A stretch of 64,000 nt of DNA from Ophioderma brevispina. Taxonomy: Eukaryota > Echinodermata > Ophiuroidea > Amphilepidida > Ophiodermatidae. The stretch covers positions 248,001-312,000 of the forward strand of contig JAMKCH010057901.1 of NCBI GenBank assembly GCA_023653785.1, in the 5' to 3' direction. Position numbers and translations under genes: made by a program. Below the pieces are notes generated by a model. That model searched no databases, was not told where the DNA came from, and worked only from the letters and a program-made list of their open reading frames with translations. Shown in pieces: positions 23,691 to 34,830 of the stretch; the stretch's first letter is position 1; each line of letters starts with the position of its first letter.

Positions 23691-25056
23691 CGTATTTACG
23701 CGATTGCGTAAAATATGTCCCCGCCCGTCGAATGTTGCGATCACTACCATGTGATAAAAGCAACTACAACACTCCACCCCTCTCCAACATGCCGCCACAC
23801 ACATCCACACCAATCTGCCCCATAATACCCCGAAAAAAAGCAAACCCCCTCCACAACACCCTGCAATCCCACCCCCCTCCCGAACACCCCAAACTCCCCA
23901 AAACACTCTACAACACCCCACCCCTGCAACACTCACCCCTGCAACCACCCACCCCCGCCTTAACCCCCTGCAACACCCTCACCCCCTCCTTAACTCCTTC
24001 AACACCCCAACCCACCCACCCCCCCCCGTCAGCAACCCCCACCACAATTATCCCAGTAACACGGCTACCCCTTCCCCAACACCCTGAACATACCCACTCA
24101 CACTCCCAAACATCCCACAAGACCCTACCTCTAACCAACACTCCCCAACAGCCACAACCCTCACCCCCAAAACTCCGCAACAGCCCATCACCTCCCAAAA
24201 CCCGAAACACACCTCCACAACAAACAATGCAACCACACCATTGCAACAACCCCACACCCCTCCCAACACCTGCAACACAATACCCCCTCCACAACACCCC
24301 ATCCTCCCCAAACACCCTGCAACCCCACCCCCTCACCCAATACCCTGCAATACCCAAACCCCCTCCCCACCCCCAACCCCCTCCCCAACCCCCACCCCCT
24401 TTAGGATATAGTAAGTCTTCATTTGTACAGCGAAGGAATTTAACCTATCCGACATACCAGTTAGTGATACAGCAATTACGATATTTAATTAGCTCCCTTG
24501 CATACCAAGCCGCATACATGACATACTTACGAATTGCAAAAAAGTGTACCCCGATCGGCTTCCGTTTTGCCAGTGCAGGGAATTTTGAGTATCCATCTAC
24601 CGTTTTCAAAAAAAGCAATAGCTGATTTTGCCTATTAATTAGAAGCTCTTTGCTACGCCAATTTGCCCGAAATACGCCCAAAACCCTTAATCCGTCGAAA
24701 CTCTCAGGGCGCTTCCTTCCACCAAGTTACATCATTATATGCCTTATGGAACTCCAGAAAAACAATTGTAAAAGGACTTGCAGGAACTTTTCATAAATTA
24801 TGCAAATTAGATACTTATTAAATATTGTAACGCCCAAAATCTAATCAGGTCGAGAACTCATCAAACCCGCTTCTGTCCACCACGTTTACATCATTGTAGC
24901 CCTAGGAAACTCCAGAAAAATGTTTATTACAACAGGGTTAACCATTTTTTATCCGGACGAAAAGGAAACGATACGGATCACACGACACGGGACGGACGAA
25001 CGGACGACGACGTGCTCATTTTTTATAGTTCCGTCCGAACTAGGTCGGCGGGGACA
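23690..25056. mobile_element. Large non-coding element with C-rich minisatellite core, copy 1
   Basis: First of three copies. It starts near CGTATTTACGCGATTGCGTA, continues with TATGTCCCCGCC, and ends GGTCGGCGGGGACA; GTCCCCGCC near one end is the inverse of GGCGGGGAC at the other. The core at 23,760-24,400 is almost only C and A, built from variants of CAACACCCC and CCCCTCC. The right part contains ATTAGCTCCCTTGCATAC, two modules with TTCCACCAAGTTACATCATT followed by GGAACTCCAG, and a stretch of CGGACGGACG-type sequence. The long open frames on either strand over the core are composition artefacts. No transposase is visible. Confidence 0.7.
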
Positions 25057-25069
25057 ATATTAGGGAAAT

Positions 25070-26608
25070 AGTTCAGACCTTCCAAAATTATACCTATTTA
25101 TTCTGTATTTTATACTGGTTTAATAGAAGTGGAAATGTCTAGTTATGCTTTCAGCCGTGGCATTGAAAAAAAAAAATCGTTCGCTGGGACATTACATTAA
25201 AAGAAAGATTATGAGTTATCAAAATTGTAGTTTCAAAATTTAAAAAAATTAGCTTCATCCAACATACTTCAAGTCTTTGGAAAGTTCATGCAATGTTTGA
25301 CCCAAAAAATGTAAAAGCCCAAACAACAAAATTCACCATTTGTCAATACGTCACTTTAAAGGCCTAACTTAAAACTCCAAACTAATTCCAGCAACATATT
25401 CATGGTTTTGTAGGAGTTATATGTGTATTGTACAAGGCAAGTCTACTATGCAGCAATGCGTTTTATGGGATTCTTTAAAGCCCCCCTATGCAATCAATCC
25501 TCTGTCTGTTATGAACAGGAATACACTTACCTAAAAGCTCCTAAATATCATGATTGACATAGTCCGTGACCCTAATAGAGAAATATAACCAACTATACTT
25601 CTGTTTTCACAGTCGTAGCAAAGAGTGGATGGTCAAGCGGCTAGCGCTGCAACCCCAAAGTGCAGTGAAATTACAAGAGTAAAAAAGACTGGCAACGCAA
25701 ACCGCATTCTTGGCTGCTGTATTTAGGTCTTAATTCGGCGATTTCCCACTGCCACAACGGGGTGACACAGAGTATAATTTCTGAACGTATTTATCGGTTA
25801 GTGTGGAGGTTAACATTGAACATGCCCCTGTGACGGAGGTACAATTCACGATCAGTTTAAAAAAAATGTGAATTTGACGATAATACCAAAAAGGTCTGTC
25901 CCAGAAGACAGCATAGACAGACAGCTAGCTTTTGTAATTCCCATTTTAGCAATTTTGTTCCTTTGTTTGTTTAATCATCAGCCACACACACACCACACAC
26001 AAATGGCCTAAAAATTTCAACTGTTTCTACCACCAACATGTACCTTCCCAGAGGATGACTCCATGTGGTATATGGTAACACCCTCATACAGATGACAAAC
26101 ACAATATATGTACCTATCTTGTTCAGGAACCATTTTGCAATCAACATGTGGACACAATCATGAATATGCACAAAATTGAGGATGTCACACAACTGTCTTC
26201 TGACAATACTAAAGCTTGTGGTAGGAACATATGCCATCCAGTACTGATGAATTAGAAGTCTTGAACACAGCTGCTTGGTTTGTATGTTGGTAGCGATGCG
26301 CTATTCTTATCACAAGTAGACAATCTTCCAGTAGTCAAACACACAATAAACATCTCCAATGACTCCAATGATAGGCTTCTCTTATAATGTTTAAACACAC
26401 CAATTGAAAAACTGAAGGAATCAAAAATCCTTCAAGAAATATAGACTTATTTTGAAGAAAGGAAATGTACATCTCCAGTTTACACAATGTGACTAGGTCA
26501 TCTTAGTCAAGTGTTTGTCATCCAGCACAAAATAGACTTTGGTTCAATTAGTCACAACATGCCCACCCTTGGTATAAAATCCCTGTTCCTATGCCAGATG
26601 GTTTATTG
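25070..26608. other. Intergenic or 3' UTR region downstream of the minus-strand GALNT gene
   Basis: Sequence following the GALNT stop codon on the minus strand, probably including its 3' UTR. An AATAAA overlaps the stop region at 26,602-26,607, too close to define the end. At about 25,620-25,690 GGATGGTCAAGCGGCTAGCG is tRNA-A-box-like and may mark an old SINE. No other exon seen. Confidence 0.4.
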
Positions 26609-26752
26609 TTATCTGCCATCTGTCATAGAGATGTCCACTAGTTCCCATTGTTGACCTGTTGAGCCATTACATTTGCTTAGTGTCGGCGAGTCTTTGCCTG
26701 GGGGCGCTTTGTCCATGCAATAGCCACTGGGACTGTGAATTATTGTCTTTTT
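26609..26752 (-). CDS. GALNT: GALNT exon 7 (last): lectin gamma repeat and stop
   Basis: The acceptor TCTCTCTTTTCAG is followed by KKTIIHSPSGYCMDKAPPG, then DSPTLSKCNGSTGQQWELVD, and ends in TDGR and TAA. CMD, the CNGS turn and Q-Q-W are the hallmarks of the third repeat of the beta-trefoil lectin. The exon is 144 bp, phase 0, fully open, and joins in frame to the CAG codon ending exon 6. The C-terminal tail after QQW is short, as in the family. No indel relative to the family is needed here. Confidence 0.93.
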   Translation of the reverse strand, partial: KKTIIHSPSGYCMDKAPPGKDSPTLSKCNGSTGQQWELVDISMTDGR

Positions 26753-27194
26753 CTGAAAAGAGAGAAAAGAAAGAGGTTGAAGTAACAGCATTTAACATGT
26801 TACCCTTAAATCCTGATTGTTGTAACAGGTTATGTCAGTGGCTTTCAAGATGCCTCCCTGAAGGTCATTTGGAAAGCAATCTCAAAAACTAATGACATAC
26901 GACAAGCCTTATTTGGACTCATTTGAAAATGCCTAATTTTGAGGGTTTCATTATTTCTCTTCTCTAAATTTTTGATATTCACTAAATTAACCTAGAACTT
27001 ATATATTGGACAATTTAATTGCCATTTCTTAAATATTAACAAATTTGGACACCGGTCCCAAATAGGTCATCCAATTATTTGTTTTTAGAAATAAGTGTGA
27101 GGACTGTATAATGACACATGATTTTAATATACATTAATACAAATACATAATGTGGTACCTTTGTGGAAGTACTTTCAATAGAGAGGAAAAGCTA

Positions 27195-28265
27195 GGCAAC
27201 ATTTTAACCAAAAGTGTATACCACATGCACAAGATATATTGACCTTAAGTGACCCCTGAATGACCTTCGACCTCATCTGTTGCCCCACATTACAACCCTT
27301 GTCTCAATGTATAAGCATACCAAGAATGAACTTGATCCATCACTGCACTAAAAAGCTAGGCACCTTCTAAAAGCTAGACAATAATTTACCGTGTTGTTCC
27401 TAATAAATGCCCCTGCTCTAATAAATGCCCCTACGATTTTTGCATAAAACAATTCAAGAAAATGAGTTAAGCTTACCTAAATCACATGATTTAATGGCCG
27501 GGACTGTCGTAATCCGTATTATATTCGCTGTTGTGCACAGTTGTAATAGTTTAATTAGTATGGAACTTTGACCTCGGGAGGTACGAAAACAGCGTCCCCT
27601 GCTCGTTCGTTTGTATTATTGGTAATTAGCGAAAATAAGCGTGTGTAAGGCGATTTCTGACTTTCCATTTTTTACTGTAATAAACGCCCTCCGTTTTGAA
27701 AAATGCACCGCCCCCGGGGCGTTTATTAGGAACAATACGGTAACCAAGTATATATTTCCGTGTATGACCCCAGGTGACCCCTGAATGACCTTCGACCTCA
27801 TCTGTTGCCCCACATTACAACCCTTGTCTCAATGTATAAGCATACCAAGTATGAACTTGATCCATCTCTGCACTAAAAAGATAGACAACAATTTACCCAA
27901 AGTGTATACCACATGCACAAGATATGACCCCAAGATGACCCCTTGAAGGACCTTTGGAATCGTCATCTTTTACCCTACATAAGAACCTTGTCTCAATGTA
28001 TAAGCATACCAAGTATGAACTTGATCCATCTCTGCACTAAAAAGATAGACAACAATTTACCCAAAGTTGTATACCAACATGCACAAGATATGACCCCAAG
28101 TGACCCTTGAATGACTGACTTTCATCTTTGCCCTACCTAAGAAACCTTTCTCAATGTCTAAGCGATACCAAGGATGAACTTGATCCATCACTGCACTAAA
28201 AAGCTAGACAAACATTTTATCCGAAAGTGTATACCAAAAGTTTGACACACACATTGACGAACTGA
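27195..28265. repeat. Intronic satellite, about 165-195-bp units, four copies
   Basis: Each unit contains GTATACCACATGCACAAGAT, then TGACCCCAAGTGACC, CTCAATGTATAAGCATACCA, ATGAACTTGATCCATC and CACTAAAAAGMTAGACAA. Copies 1 and 2 are separated by the MITE at 27,389-27,740. It ends in CACACACATTGACGAACTG and ACACAAACACACTGCC, text resembling the tails of other GACC-rich repeats here. It lies in the intron between GALNT exons 6 and 7. Confidence 0.8.
27389..27740. mobile_element. MITE with CCGTGTTGTTCCTAATAAA termini, TA target
   Basis: Left end CCGTGTTGTTCCTAATAAA then TGCCCC; right end the inverse of CCGTATTGTTCCTAATAAA then CGCCCC. TA flanks both sides. A perfect-looking TA duplication with long termini suggests the Tc1/mariner group, though this is inference. 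352 bp, no transposase. It interrupts the satellite at 27.2-28.3 kb and so is younger than it. Confidence 0.85.
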
Positions 28266-29202
28266 CTGACAGACACACAAACACACTGCCATAATGTCTT
28301 TCCGCTTTCATCGGATGACCTAAAAATGTATGGCAAACTCTCTTATGTAAGGCATGCAGAGACAAACTTATTAATAAATCCTATTCAAATAAATCTCACT
28401 ATCTTTCGCCAAGCATAAGTCCTTGCATATTGACAGCCATTTTGGCACATCGCTGATTATAATATTCATATAGTAGGGATCATTACAGTTTTATACACAT
28501 GCATGTGAATTAAATCCATGTAAATTGAGATCAATCAAAGTGGCAATTATCAGCAGCTACTGACTAACATGAGGGCTATGGCGCTTTAAGAGTCCAAGAT
28601 ATGATAAGTACAGTAGGCTGCACACATACCCACCTATTTGTTAGATTTTCATTTCCAATTAGGCAAAATAAGTTTGTCTCAGAAACTATTTGACACAAGA
28701 GCTGTACTAAACTTTTTAGTCAAAAAAGAAAGCTAAAACGATTGGGATTTCCTTTTGCATTTTCGAGCTACTCCCCCCCATTTTTTTTTATCTGACAACT
28801 GAAAAAAAACCAAGGTCTGAACGGGGCCAATCACAAAGCACTGCACAAATAATATGATTTTACAAAGGCTTGTGTGTGGCTTTCTGAGACCAAAGATTCT
28901 TATTCTTGGCTTTACGGTTTTACAGTGAAATGTATATACCTCACAACATCAGTATAGCTGATTTATACTCTGTCAGAATCCTTCAGAGTTATTTACGTGC
29001 CCTGTGCATCAACACGGAAGTGAATGCCGATTGGCTTGTTTGAGTCAGGTCAGCTTCCATTGGTTAATCGTTCATGAGGACCACCCATAGGCTCTGCCCC
29101 TTTCATGCAGATATTTATGGCGCACACGTTGCCCACCTATGAACAATTCTGACGCAACTTAGGATTACAAAATAAGAAGGATTCGTAATGAGCGGGACTG
29201 AC

Positions 29203-29343
29203 CTGTTCATCAAATTTCCACTCCTGGTTACCATGTTTACCATGGCATTTATACATCATGACGTCAGCATAGTTAGAATTACTAGAAGCATCTAGACATA
29301 GGTCATCATGTTTCAGCTCATTCTCCTTTGTCAAGGCAAATAT
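29203..29343 (-). CDS. GALNT: GALNT exon 6: lectin beta repeat
   Basis: The acceptor TTAATTTGTTTCAG precedes IFALTKENELKHDDLCLDAS, followed by ADVMMYKCHGKHGNQEWKFD and EQ, with donor GTCAGT. DDLCLDAS and GNQEW are the CLD and QxW motifs of the second lectin repeat. The exon is 141 bp, phase 0 at both ends, and intact. The join after GGNQ of exon 5 gives GNQ-IFALT, the same junction as in vertebrate GALNT1. Confidence 0.93.
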
Positions 29344-29570
29344 CTGAAACAAATTAACAAGGAATATACAAATTAACTTAACAATTCTTTATCTGTTTTA
29401 CAAGATATTGGCTATATTTGCATACACAGTGACATGCAATACACACTTCAATCAATTTCTTCATTAACCTGCTAGAAATATTGGTATTTGGTTGTTCTTT
29501 AGGATAAAATCACTTGGAGTTTACTCATCAAATGTTAAATCACACTCTTGCAATCAAAACAAGAGTGCAT

Positions 29571-29703
29571 TCGAGGGTTTTAGGGCAAGAAGCCCCATCT
29601 GCAATAGCGCCATTTGTCAATTGTGTTCTTATTAAGTGTGATACCTACCAAATCTAACATGTGGAAGCTATTGCAGATTGGGGCCTTCTGCACAAACCCT
29701 CGA
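29571..29703. mobile_element. Short MITE or hairpin in GALNT intron
   Basis: Left TCGAGGGTTTTAGGGCAAGA then AGCCCCATCTGCAATAGC; right end is the inverse of TCGAGGGTTTGTGCAGAAGG and CCCCAATCTGCAATAGC. The arms are about 37 bp in a 133-bp element. No coding potential. Confidence 0.75.
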
Positions 29704-30221
29704 TTTCACAAAATGTCTTGGTGGATTGTTTTGGTGAATCCCAACTCTCTTTGGATTGACTTTGGTCTAAAAATTGTTGGGTAAAATTTCAGGAATCAGA
29801 AGAGGATCTGTCAGACAGGAATCAGCTTCCACCCACTGATGATGGTGATTGGTATCACCAAAATATTCAGATTCCAAATGCAAGTGTTGTTGAAAAAGTT
29901 TTAAATTGTTCTTCAGATAAAATTTGGTTGACATTTCAAAGTGGTCACTCAATCTCGGATTACATTTAGTACTAAGTGATGCAAAGACCCAGGCTCGGTT
30001 TGTGGGGCGTGTATCCGCTAACCAATCAAAACTGACCGGCCCGGCCCAAGCTACACCCACCCACCAAGTTGCGTGATAGTACGACCCCGGGCCTCTGAGA
30101 AAAGGGGCAGACAAAACAGCAGCGTCGTGACAGATAGGGTGGCATCTATAATATAGATGGCTTTGAATTTCATACACAAAATGGACTTGGATGTGTGTAA
30201 TGTAGACTGTATCTCCCATTC

Positions 30222-30640
30222 TTATTCAGTGGGCAGGGTTTTAGTAAGCAACCAATCACAATATTGGTGTGGACATCTTATAGAGACGATATTAGATAGT
30301 GCGTCGGCGCGCAAGTGTTTACGTGCGTGTGTATAAGGTTACGCAGTACACGCAGCTAGTACGAGTTGGGTTTTTTTTGACAGTGGGGGAATATTTTTTG
30401 CCCGCTTGTTTTAACTAATTATTATGAAATAAAAAGATTTCGGTGATTAAAACAACCAAACTAAATAAGAATGATAATAAAAGATAGGATTTGTTGTTTT
30501 GCCTATCGTGTCATATTGGATGGGCAGTCCAATATTTTTATCGTAGTCTGCGCCGGCATCCACTACTCAAAATATTGGACTGCCCATCCAATATGACACG
30601 ATATTATAGGCAAAACAACAAATCCTATCTTTTATTCTCT
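30222..30640. mobile_element. Element ending in a near-perfect long hairpin, copy 1
   Basis: The hairpin arms at about 30,479-30,540 and 30,571-30,633 read AAAGATAGGATTTGTTGTTT, TGCCTATCGTGTCATATTGG, ATGGGCAGTCCAATATT and their complements. About 255 bases upstream (GTGTATAAGGTTACGCAGTA, CACGCAGCTAGTACGAG) are shared with a second copy at 46,922-47,320. A decayed single arm occurs at about 45,897-45,975. No protein is encoded. The small ORF over the hairpin is a by-product. Confidence 0.85.
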
Positions 30641-31022
30641 AGTTCTCAACAACCACATCTTAGACCAGACATTAAGGACAACCTAAGGTGTTTGTATTCC
30701 ATTCAACCAAGCAAACTTTTGTTTTTCTTGAGTCCAGTTAGTTGGGTTATGAAACCCAGTGGTGACCAAGTGGTCAAATCTAGGTCAACAGCCTCAAGTC
30801 AGCCACACCTGCATGGTCGTCACATTTTATCATGACAGTGAAAAGTCGGTCAAAGTGGATGGCTACTCATAGCAGAATTCAACTAGATTCACACGCTGAA
30901 TAATAATTCGATTGGCTTACACAGCTCAATGGAATATTTTCATCACAGTTTAATGTTGCCATTGAGTTTTGTGACTATACCAAAACAGGAAGTGTTCATC
31001 TTTAAAAATGTACTTTCAGGCA

Positions 31023-31222
31023 CCTGTTATAGTGCATTTATCTCCTTCAGTCAGTGATGTCAGCGCGATTTTCAGTGGCCAAAGTATTAAATCGCGGTCG
31101 TTGATTGAAAGCGCTGGCATGCACACATGTGCGCGTTTAAAGCCGACACTTAGATGCGCGCAAGAAATACGTGCATGACCGTGTTGAAGTCACTTACTCG
31201 AGGAAGATAAATGCAATATAGT
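31023..31222. mobile_element. Possible palindromic element
   Basis: TTATAGTGCATTTATCTCCT faces GAGGAAGATAAATGCAATAT about 170 bases later. The interior is unusually GC-rich for the region (GATTTTCAGTGGCC, GCGCGTTTAAAGCCGACAC). It is an imperfect inverted-repeat element at best. Confidence 0.45.
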
Positions 31223-31269
31223 AAATTTATTAAATTTTGAACCTATGTAACTATACAGTCAATCAGCCA

Positions 31270-31453
31270 ATTCGCTGTAGAAGTGCCACGTAATAGGATT
31301 TGTTGTCCCGGCAATCGGTCCAAACAAATGACGGGGCTTATAATGCGGGGAATTCAAATCTTTCATTGTATGGCATGTGTCCTGCGCCCTGTGATTTGTT
31401 TGGACCGATTGCTGGGGAAACGAATCCTATTACGTGGCACTTCTACAGCGAAT
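31270..31453. mobile_element. Foldback element with ~57-bp arms
   Basis: ATTCGCTGTAGAAGTGCCAC then GTAATAGGATTTGTT and CAATCGGTCCAAACAAAT on the left. The right side is the near-complete complement, ending GGCACTTCTACAGCGAAT. Arms are separated by about 65 bases. It lies in the intron between exons 5 and 6 of the minus-strand GALNT. Confidence 0.8.
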
Positions 31454-32025
31454 TACACTCACAGAGCTGTTTGACCTTGATTTACCTTTTATGCAGCTAC
31501 TCAGTTATTTGACATTGGGTTGAAAACATGCTTTAAAAACTTGCTGTTTTACTGATTAGAATATCAAACCCTTCTAAAAACGGGGATGTTTTGATAGTTT
31601 GCAGATTGCTACATCTATTATTAGATTCATATTTCAAAACAATGGATTTTAATATGCAAACCAATTGACAAATTTAACTGCTTTCTACCTCAATAAAAAC
31701 AGCCCAACCAGAATGTCACAAACATCAAATGAAAGCTTGATTCCTAAGCTAAGTAAAAATCTCTTTACATTGACAGAGCTTTCTTCAAATACATACACTT
31801 TCACATAAACGGAATTTTATTTAGCCAAGGAATCAAAGCTTTCATTTGATGTGCATTACATTCTGATGGGTTTTTATTAGCCAAATCACAAAATCTGTAG
31901 ACTCCAGATATCCAAATTGTTTTCAAATAAAAAGACAAGATAGTAATATGGCTTCATTTCAGAGTGTCGGAATGCTTTTTCTTTCTTAGACTGTCTTTAA
32001 GATGTTGGCATGACACTATACTCAC

Positions 32026-32123
32026 TTGGTTGCCACCTTGGCCGTGGCAATTAAAGAATCCTACTTTTTCATTTTCTTCCGTCCCATGTTGTCTATGCAT
32101 TTCCTGGTTTCCATATTTCTAAC
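32026..32123 (-). CDS. GALNT: GALNT exon 5: start of lectin domain (alpha repeat), 1-bp deletion
   Basis: The acceptor TTCTTTACAG is followed by VRNMETRKCIDNMG, then after a shift NEKVGFFNCHGQGGNQ, donor GTGAGT. Family members read IRNVETNQCLDNM followed by KENEKVG and FNCHG. The exon is 98 bp where 99 is expected: one base is missing near 32,075-32,078, in the A-rich stretch that should encode R-K-E-N-E-K. Without it the frame hits TAG. CID and the FNCHG core of the first lectin repeat are present. Splice sites look normal. Confidence 0.88.
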
Positions 32124-32744
32124 CTGTAAAGAACAAAGATAATACACACAATTTTACTTTACCTGGATAACTCAGCCACCCATTTTGGCATGCATTATTA
32201 TTTGGAAACAAAACCATATTCTAGAATTCATGATAATGGTATCAAAACTCTTTGTGATGATTCTAAAGAGGAACAGAGATTGAAACAAATGACAAGCAAA
32301 GTTCGTTTTGCCATTAACATTCAGGCCTAATAGGCATCAATTCTGAGAATAAATTGTTTAGTTCAATTCCCTAGCATTGAATTGTTGCTGTTATGATAAT
32401 TATACACAAATCTTGTTGTTTTTGTGCTGAATTGCCGAACAAAGTATAATGGCAATATATAAAGGCAGTTTTGAGTGTGCCAATTATGGCCCAAAGATAG
32501 CCATAGGTATGCTCAATGTCTTTAAAACTTGCAAACTGTTTGAACAGACCTAAAAATATTTTGTGCGGGTGCTGCCCTCTGTGGTTCACCCAATATTCTT
32601 TTTTAATTGAAAGAAAAGTTTTTACTCTACCAAAGTATACCACCTGTGAAATTTTAGGATTTTTTTCTTTCTTTCCCATTTGTTTTGCTGCAAACTACTT
32701 CAAAACACTTTATATTCACATTTCAATTCAAACTGTGAAATATC

Positions 32745-33094
32745 TATAAGGGTTAATGTTGATTCTGAATACACATTATCCAAATACAATAAATACATAC
32801 CCCTCCTATAGATGACCTACATTTTAAAATTATGGTTCTGAATATACAATATCTAAATACAATTAATATATACCTCTCCTATGACTTGATATCCAGTCTA
32901 AATTGTAATTCTGTATATACATTATCTAAATACAATTTATACATACCTCTCCTATAGACTTGACATCCAGTCTAAATTGTATTCTGTATATATATTATCT
33001 AGATACAATTTACACCTACCTCTCCTATAGACTTGACATCCAGTCTAAATTGTAATTCTGGATATATATTATCTAGATACAATTTACACCTACC
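32745..33094 (-). repeat. Minisatellite of 73-74-bp units derived from GALNT exon 4 and its splice donor
   Basis: The last ~63 bases of exon 4 plus the first bases of the intron recur four times downstream in the intron. On the minus strand, GGAG(A)GG followed by GTAGGT, GTAGGT, GTATGT, GTATAT and GTATGT occurs with the GT at 33,093, 33,019, 32,946, 32,873 and 32,800. Similarity to the exon falls with distance. The two nearest copies keep an exon-like open reading (YLDNIYPE, then QFRLDVKSIGE). The source is clearly coding sequence. Confidence 0.9.
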
Positions 33095-33234
33095 TCTCCT
33101 ATAGACTTGACATCCAGTCTAAATTGTGATTCTGGATATATATTATCTAGATAACCAATCAAAACTCTTGCACTGTAGTTGACTTCTTAGAGCTTTACGA
33201 GCTGCTATATCACCATATTCTGTCTTTTTCACAC
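33094..33234 (-). CDS. GALNT: GALNT exon 4: end of catalytic domain and linker, 1-bp insertion
   Basis: The acceptor ATTACTTTTGCAG precedes GVKKTEYGDIAARKALRSQL, QCKSFDW, and, in the next frame, YLDNIYPESQF then RLDVKSIGE, donor GTAGGT. The family reads GVTKVDYGDIS..., QCKPFSWYLENIYPDSQ, ending SLGE. One extra T (plus-strand A at 33,153-33,154) turns TGG TAT into TGG TTA and shifts the frame. The repeat copies in the adjacent minisatellite lack this extra base. The start phase (G|GT) fits exon 3 and the end phase fits exon 5. Confidence 0.9.
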
Positions 33235-33239
33235 CTGCA

Positions 33240-34012
33240 AAAGTAATCCACAAAAATTGTAAGAGAAGAAGCCCCAAATTTTACCAGCAGTGGTCAACAT
33301 TTTGGTATCATAAGAAAGCTATTTTTCTCATTTACCTGGAAATCTTAGAGCCAAAGGAGTTTGGTTTGGAAGTTATGAGCGAAAATGTGCCCCCATTTTG
33401 GTCAACCAAAATTAATTTTACACAGTACTTTATGAGGCTTACAAAATCACGTTTTAGCTCTCGCATCAAAACGGATTGAAATATCGGCGCAAAACTTTAC
33501 AGATGGGGTTTTGGAGTGAAGGCCTGTCTATCAGATGAAAACTTCATATCCTTAAATCTGGCCATCACCCTTTAATACCACAATTCAGGTGATGGCAGCC
33601 AAGAAATTTGAAATTAGATGTTACCATTGGTTTAAACATGTAAAAGCGAAAACTTGAAGAAAAATTCTGAAATTTTATATGTTGTCAACGATATTTTCCT
33701 ATTTCAAAACTTTTGGAAGAATCAACTCCGCTCTAAGGGTTATTTCTAATCTATATATGAATAACAGATATGGATGAGGTCATATATGGGCCAAAGGAAC
33801 ACCCACAATTGACTCGCATCAAAGCACCAAAATCTTTTTTTTAGTTTCCAGTCTACATTGCAGTAATCTAATTTATTACATTTGGTTGAGTTGCTATATT
33901 AAATGAGGCTTGGTCACCGTTGTCTGCCACTATTCAAATTTAAAATTCATGAACAAATTTTTTTTCTTCTGAATATTAAATCTACAATTAAAGAATCAAG
34001 CACTTATATTAA
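33240..34012. other. Intronic sequence, nothing assigned
   Basis: Between GALNT exons 3 and 4. GAAGAATCAACTCCGCTCTA here resembles a stretch inside the hAT-like element (14,770-14,800), hinting at a shared dispersed repeat. No exon or clear termini. Confidence 0.35.
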
Positions 34013-34294
34013 CTAAAAGAGACATTGACAGAAATGGCATTCTGTGACATTTACTTGCAATATTAAAAGCTATGCATAGCCTTAAAAGCCACTTGAAATT
34101 TTCCAAGGAGATTTAGTGCAAGATGAAATTTGCAAATTTTTCAATATCAACATTGTAGTATGTCTCATTTGTCGCCGATAATATAATTATTAGCCTTCAG
34201 AGGACTGTAAGGCAAACCTGATAAAATATAGACATATTGTATGCACACTTTATAAAGGCTATTTGACATAATCTGAGTTTCAATGTCTCTTTAA
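34013..34294. mobile_element. MITE related to family E
   Basis: Left CTAAAAGAGACATTGACAGA; right CAATGTCTCTTTAA, inverse of TTAAAGAGACATTG. About 282 bp. The end matches the 2,940-3,443 element in the TTAAAGAGACA part and differs further in. Confidence 0.6.
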
Positions 34295-34830
34295 ATCAAG
34301 AGGATTACACAATTTTTAAAATTATTCAAAAATAAGTTTTTTATCTTATCATTCTTATATGAAATGAGGGAGGGGGACAGAGTGAAATTTGGGGGAGGGG
34401 GAAAGTGATTTTTTTTTTTGGAAAAACATCTAAAATATTGATATTCTTAACCAATTTTTGGCCCCAAATCACTGATTTTTGCTAAAATTCTGTCAGTCAT
34501 TTTTTTCGGGAGGGGGGGGGGCACTTTGGGGGAGGAGAAAGTGGGGGGAGGAATTGGAGGAAGGCAAGAAATAAAATTAGGAGGAAATTTTTTCTCCTGT
34601 GCCCCCCCCCCCGGCACTGCCACCTGGTCATTAAATATTCAATATTCTGCTCAAAAGCCTTTGCAATAAAATGGGAAAAATTAACACCAAATTCCAAAGT
34701 CACTAATTTCAGACCCACGTGCCCAGCAAAATGCCTGCCAGTAAAAATCATCACGTCACAGAAGATGTGCATCAGTAATAACTTGAGCATTCTGAAGGCA
34801 ACAATAATGACTGTGTCTCATGGAACTCAC

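Noticed and set aside
23732..24625. A 297-codon proline/threonine-rich ORF and several long glycine/tryptophan-rich ORFs on the other strand; likewise at 51,401-52,072, 61,306-61,760 and 62,237-62,563.
   Set aside because: All lie over the C/A-rich minisatellite cores. With almost no T or G, stop codons are rare in every frame, so the open frames follow from composition. They differ between copies and extend into non-homologous frames.
26602..26607. AATAAA polyadenylation signal of the GALNT gene.
   Set aside because: It overlaps the bases just after the stop codon, which would leave almost no 3' UTR. Probably chance; the real signal was not identified.
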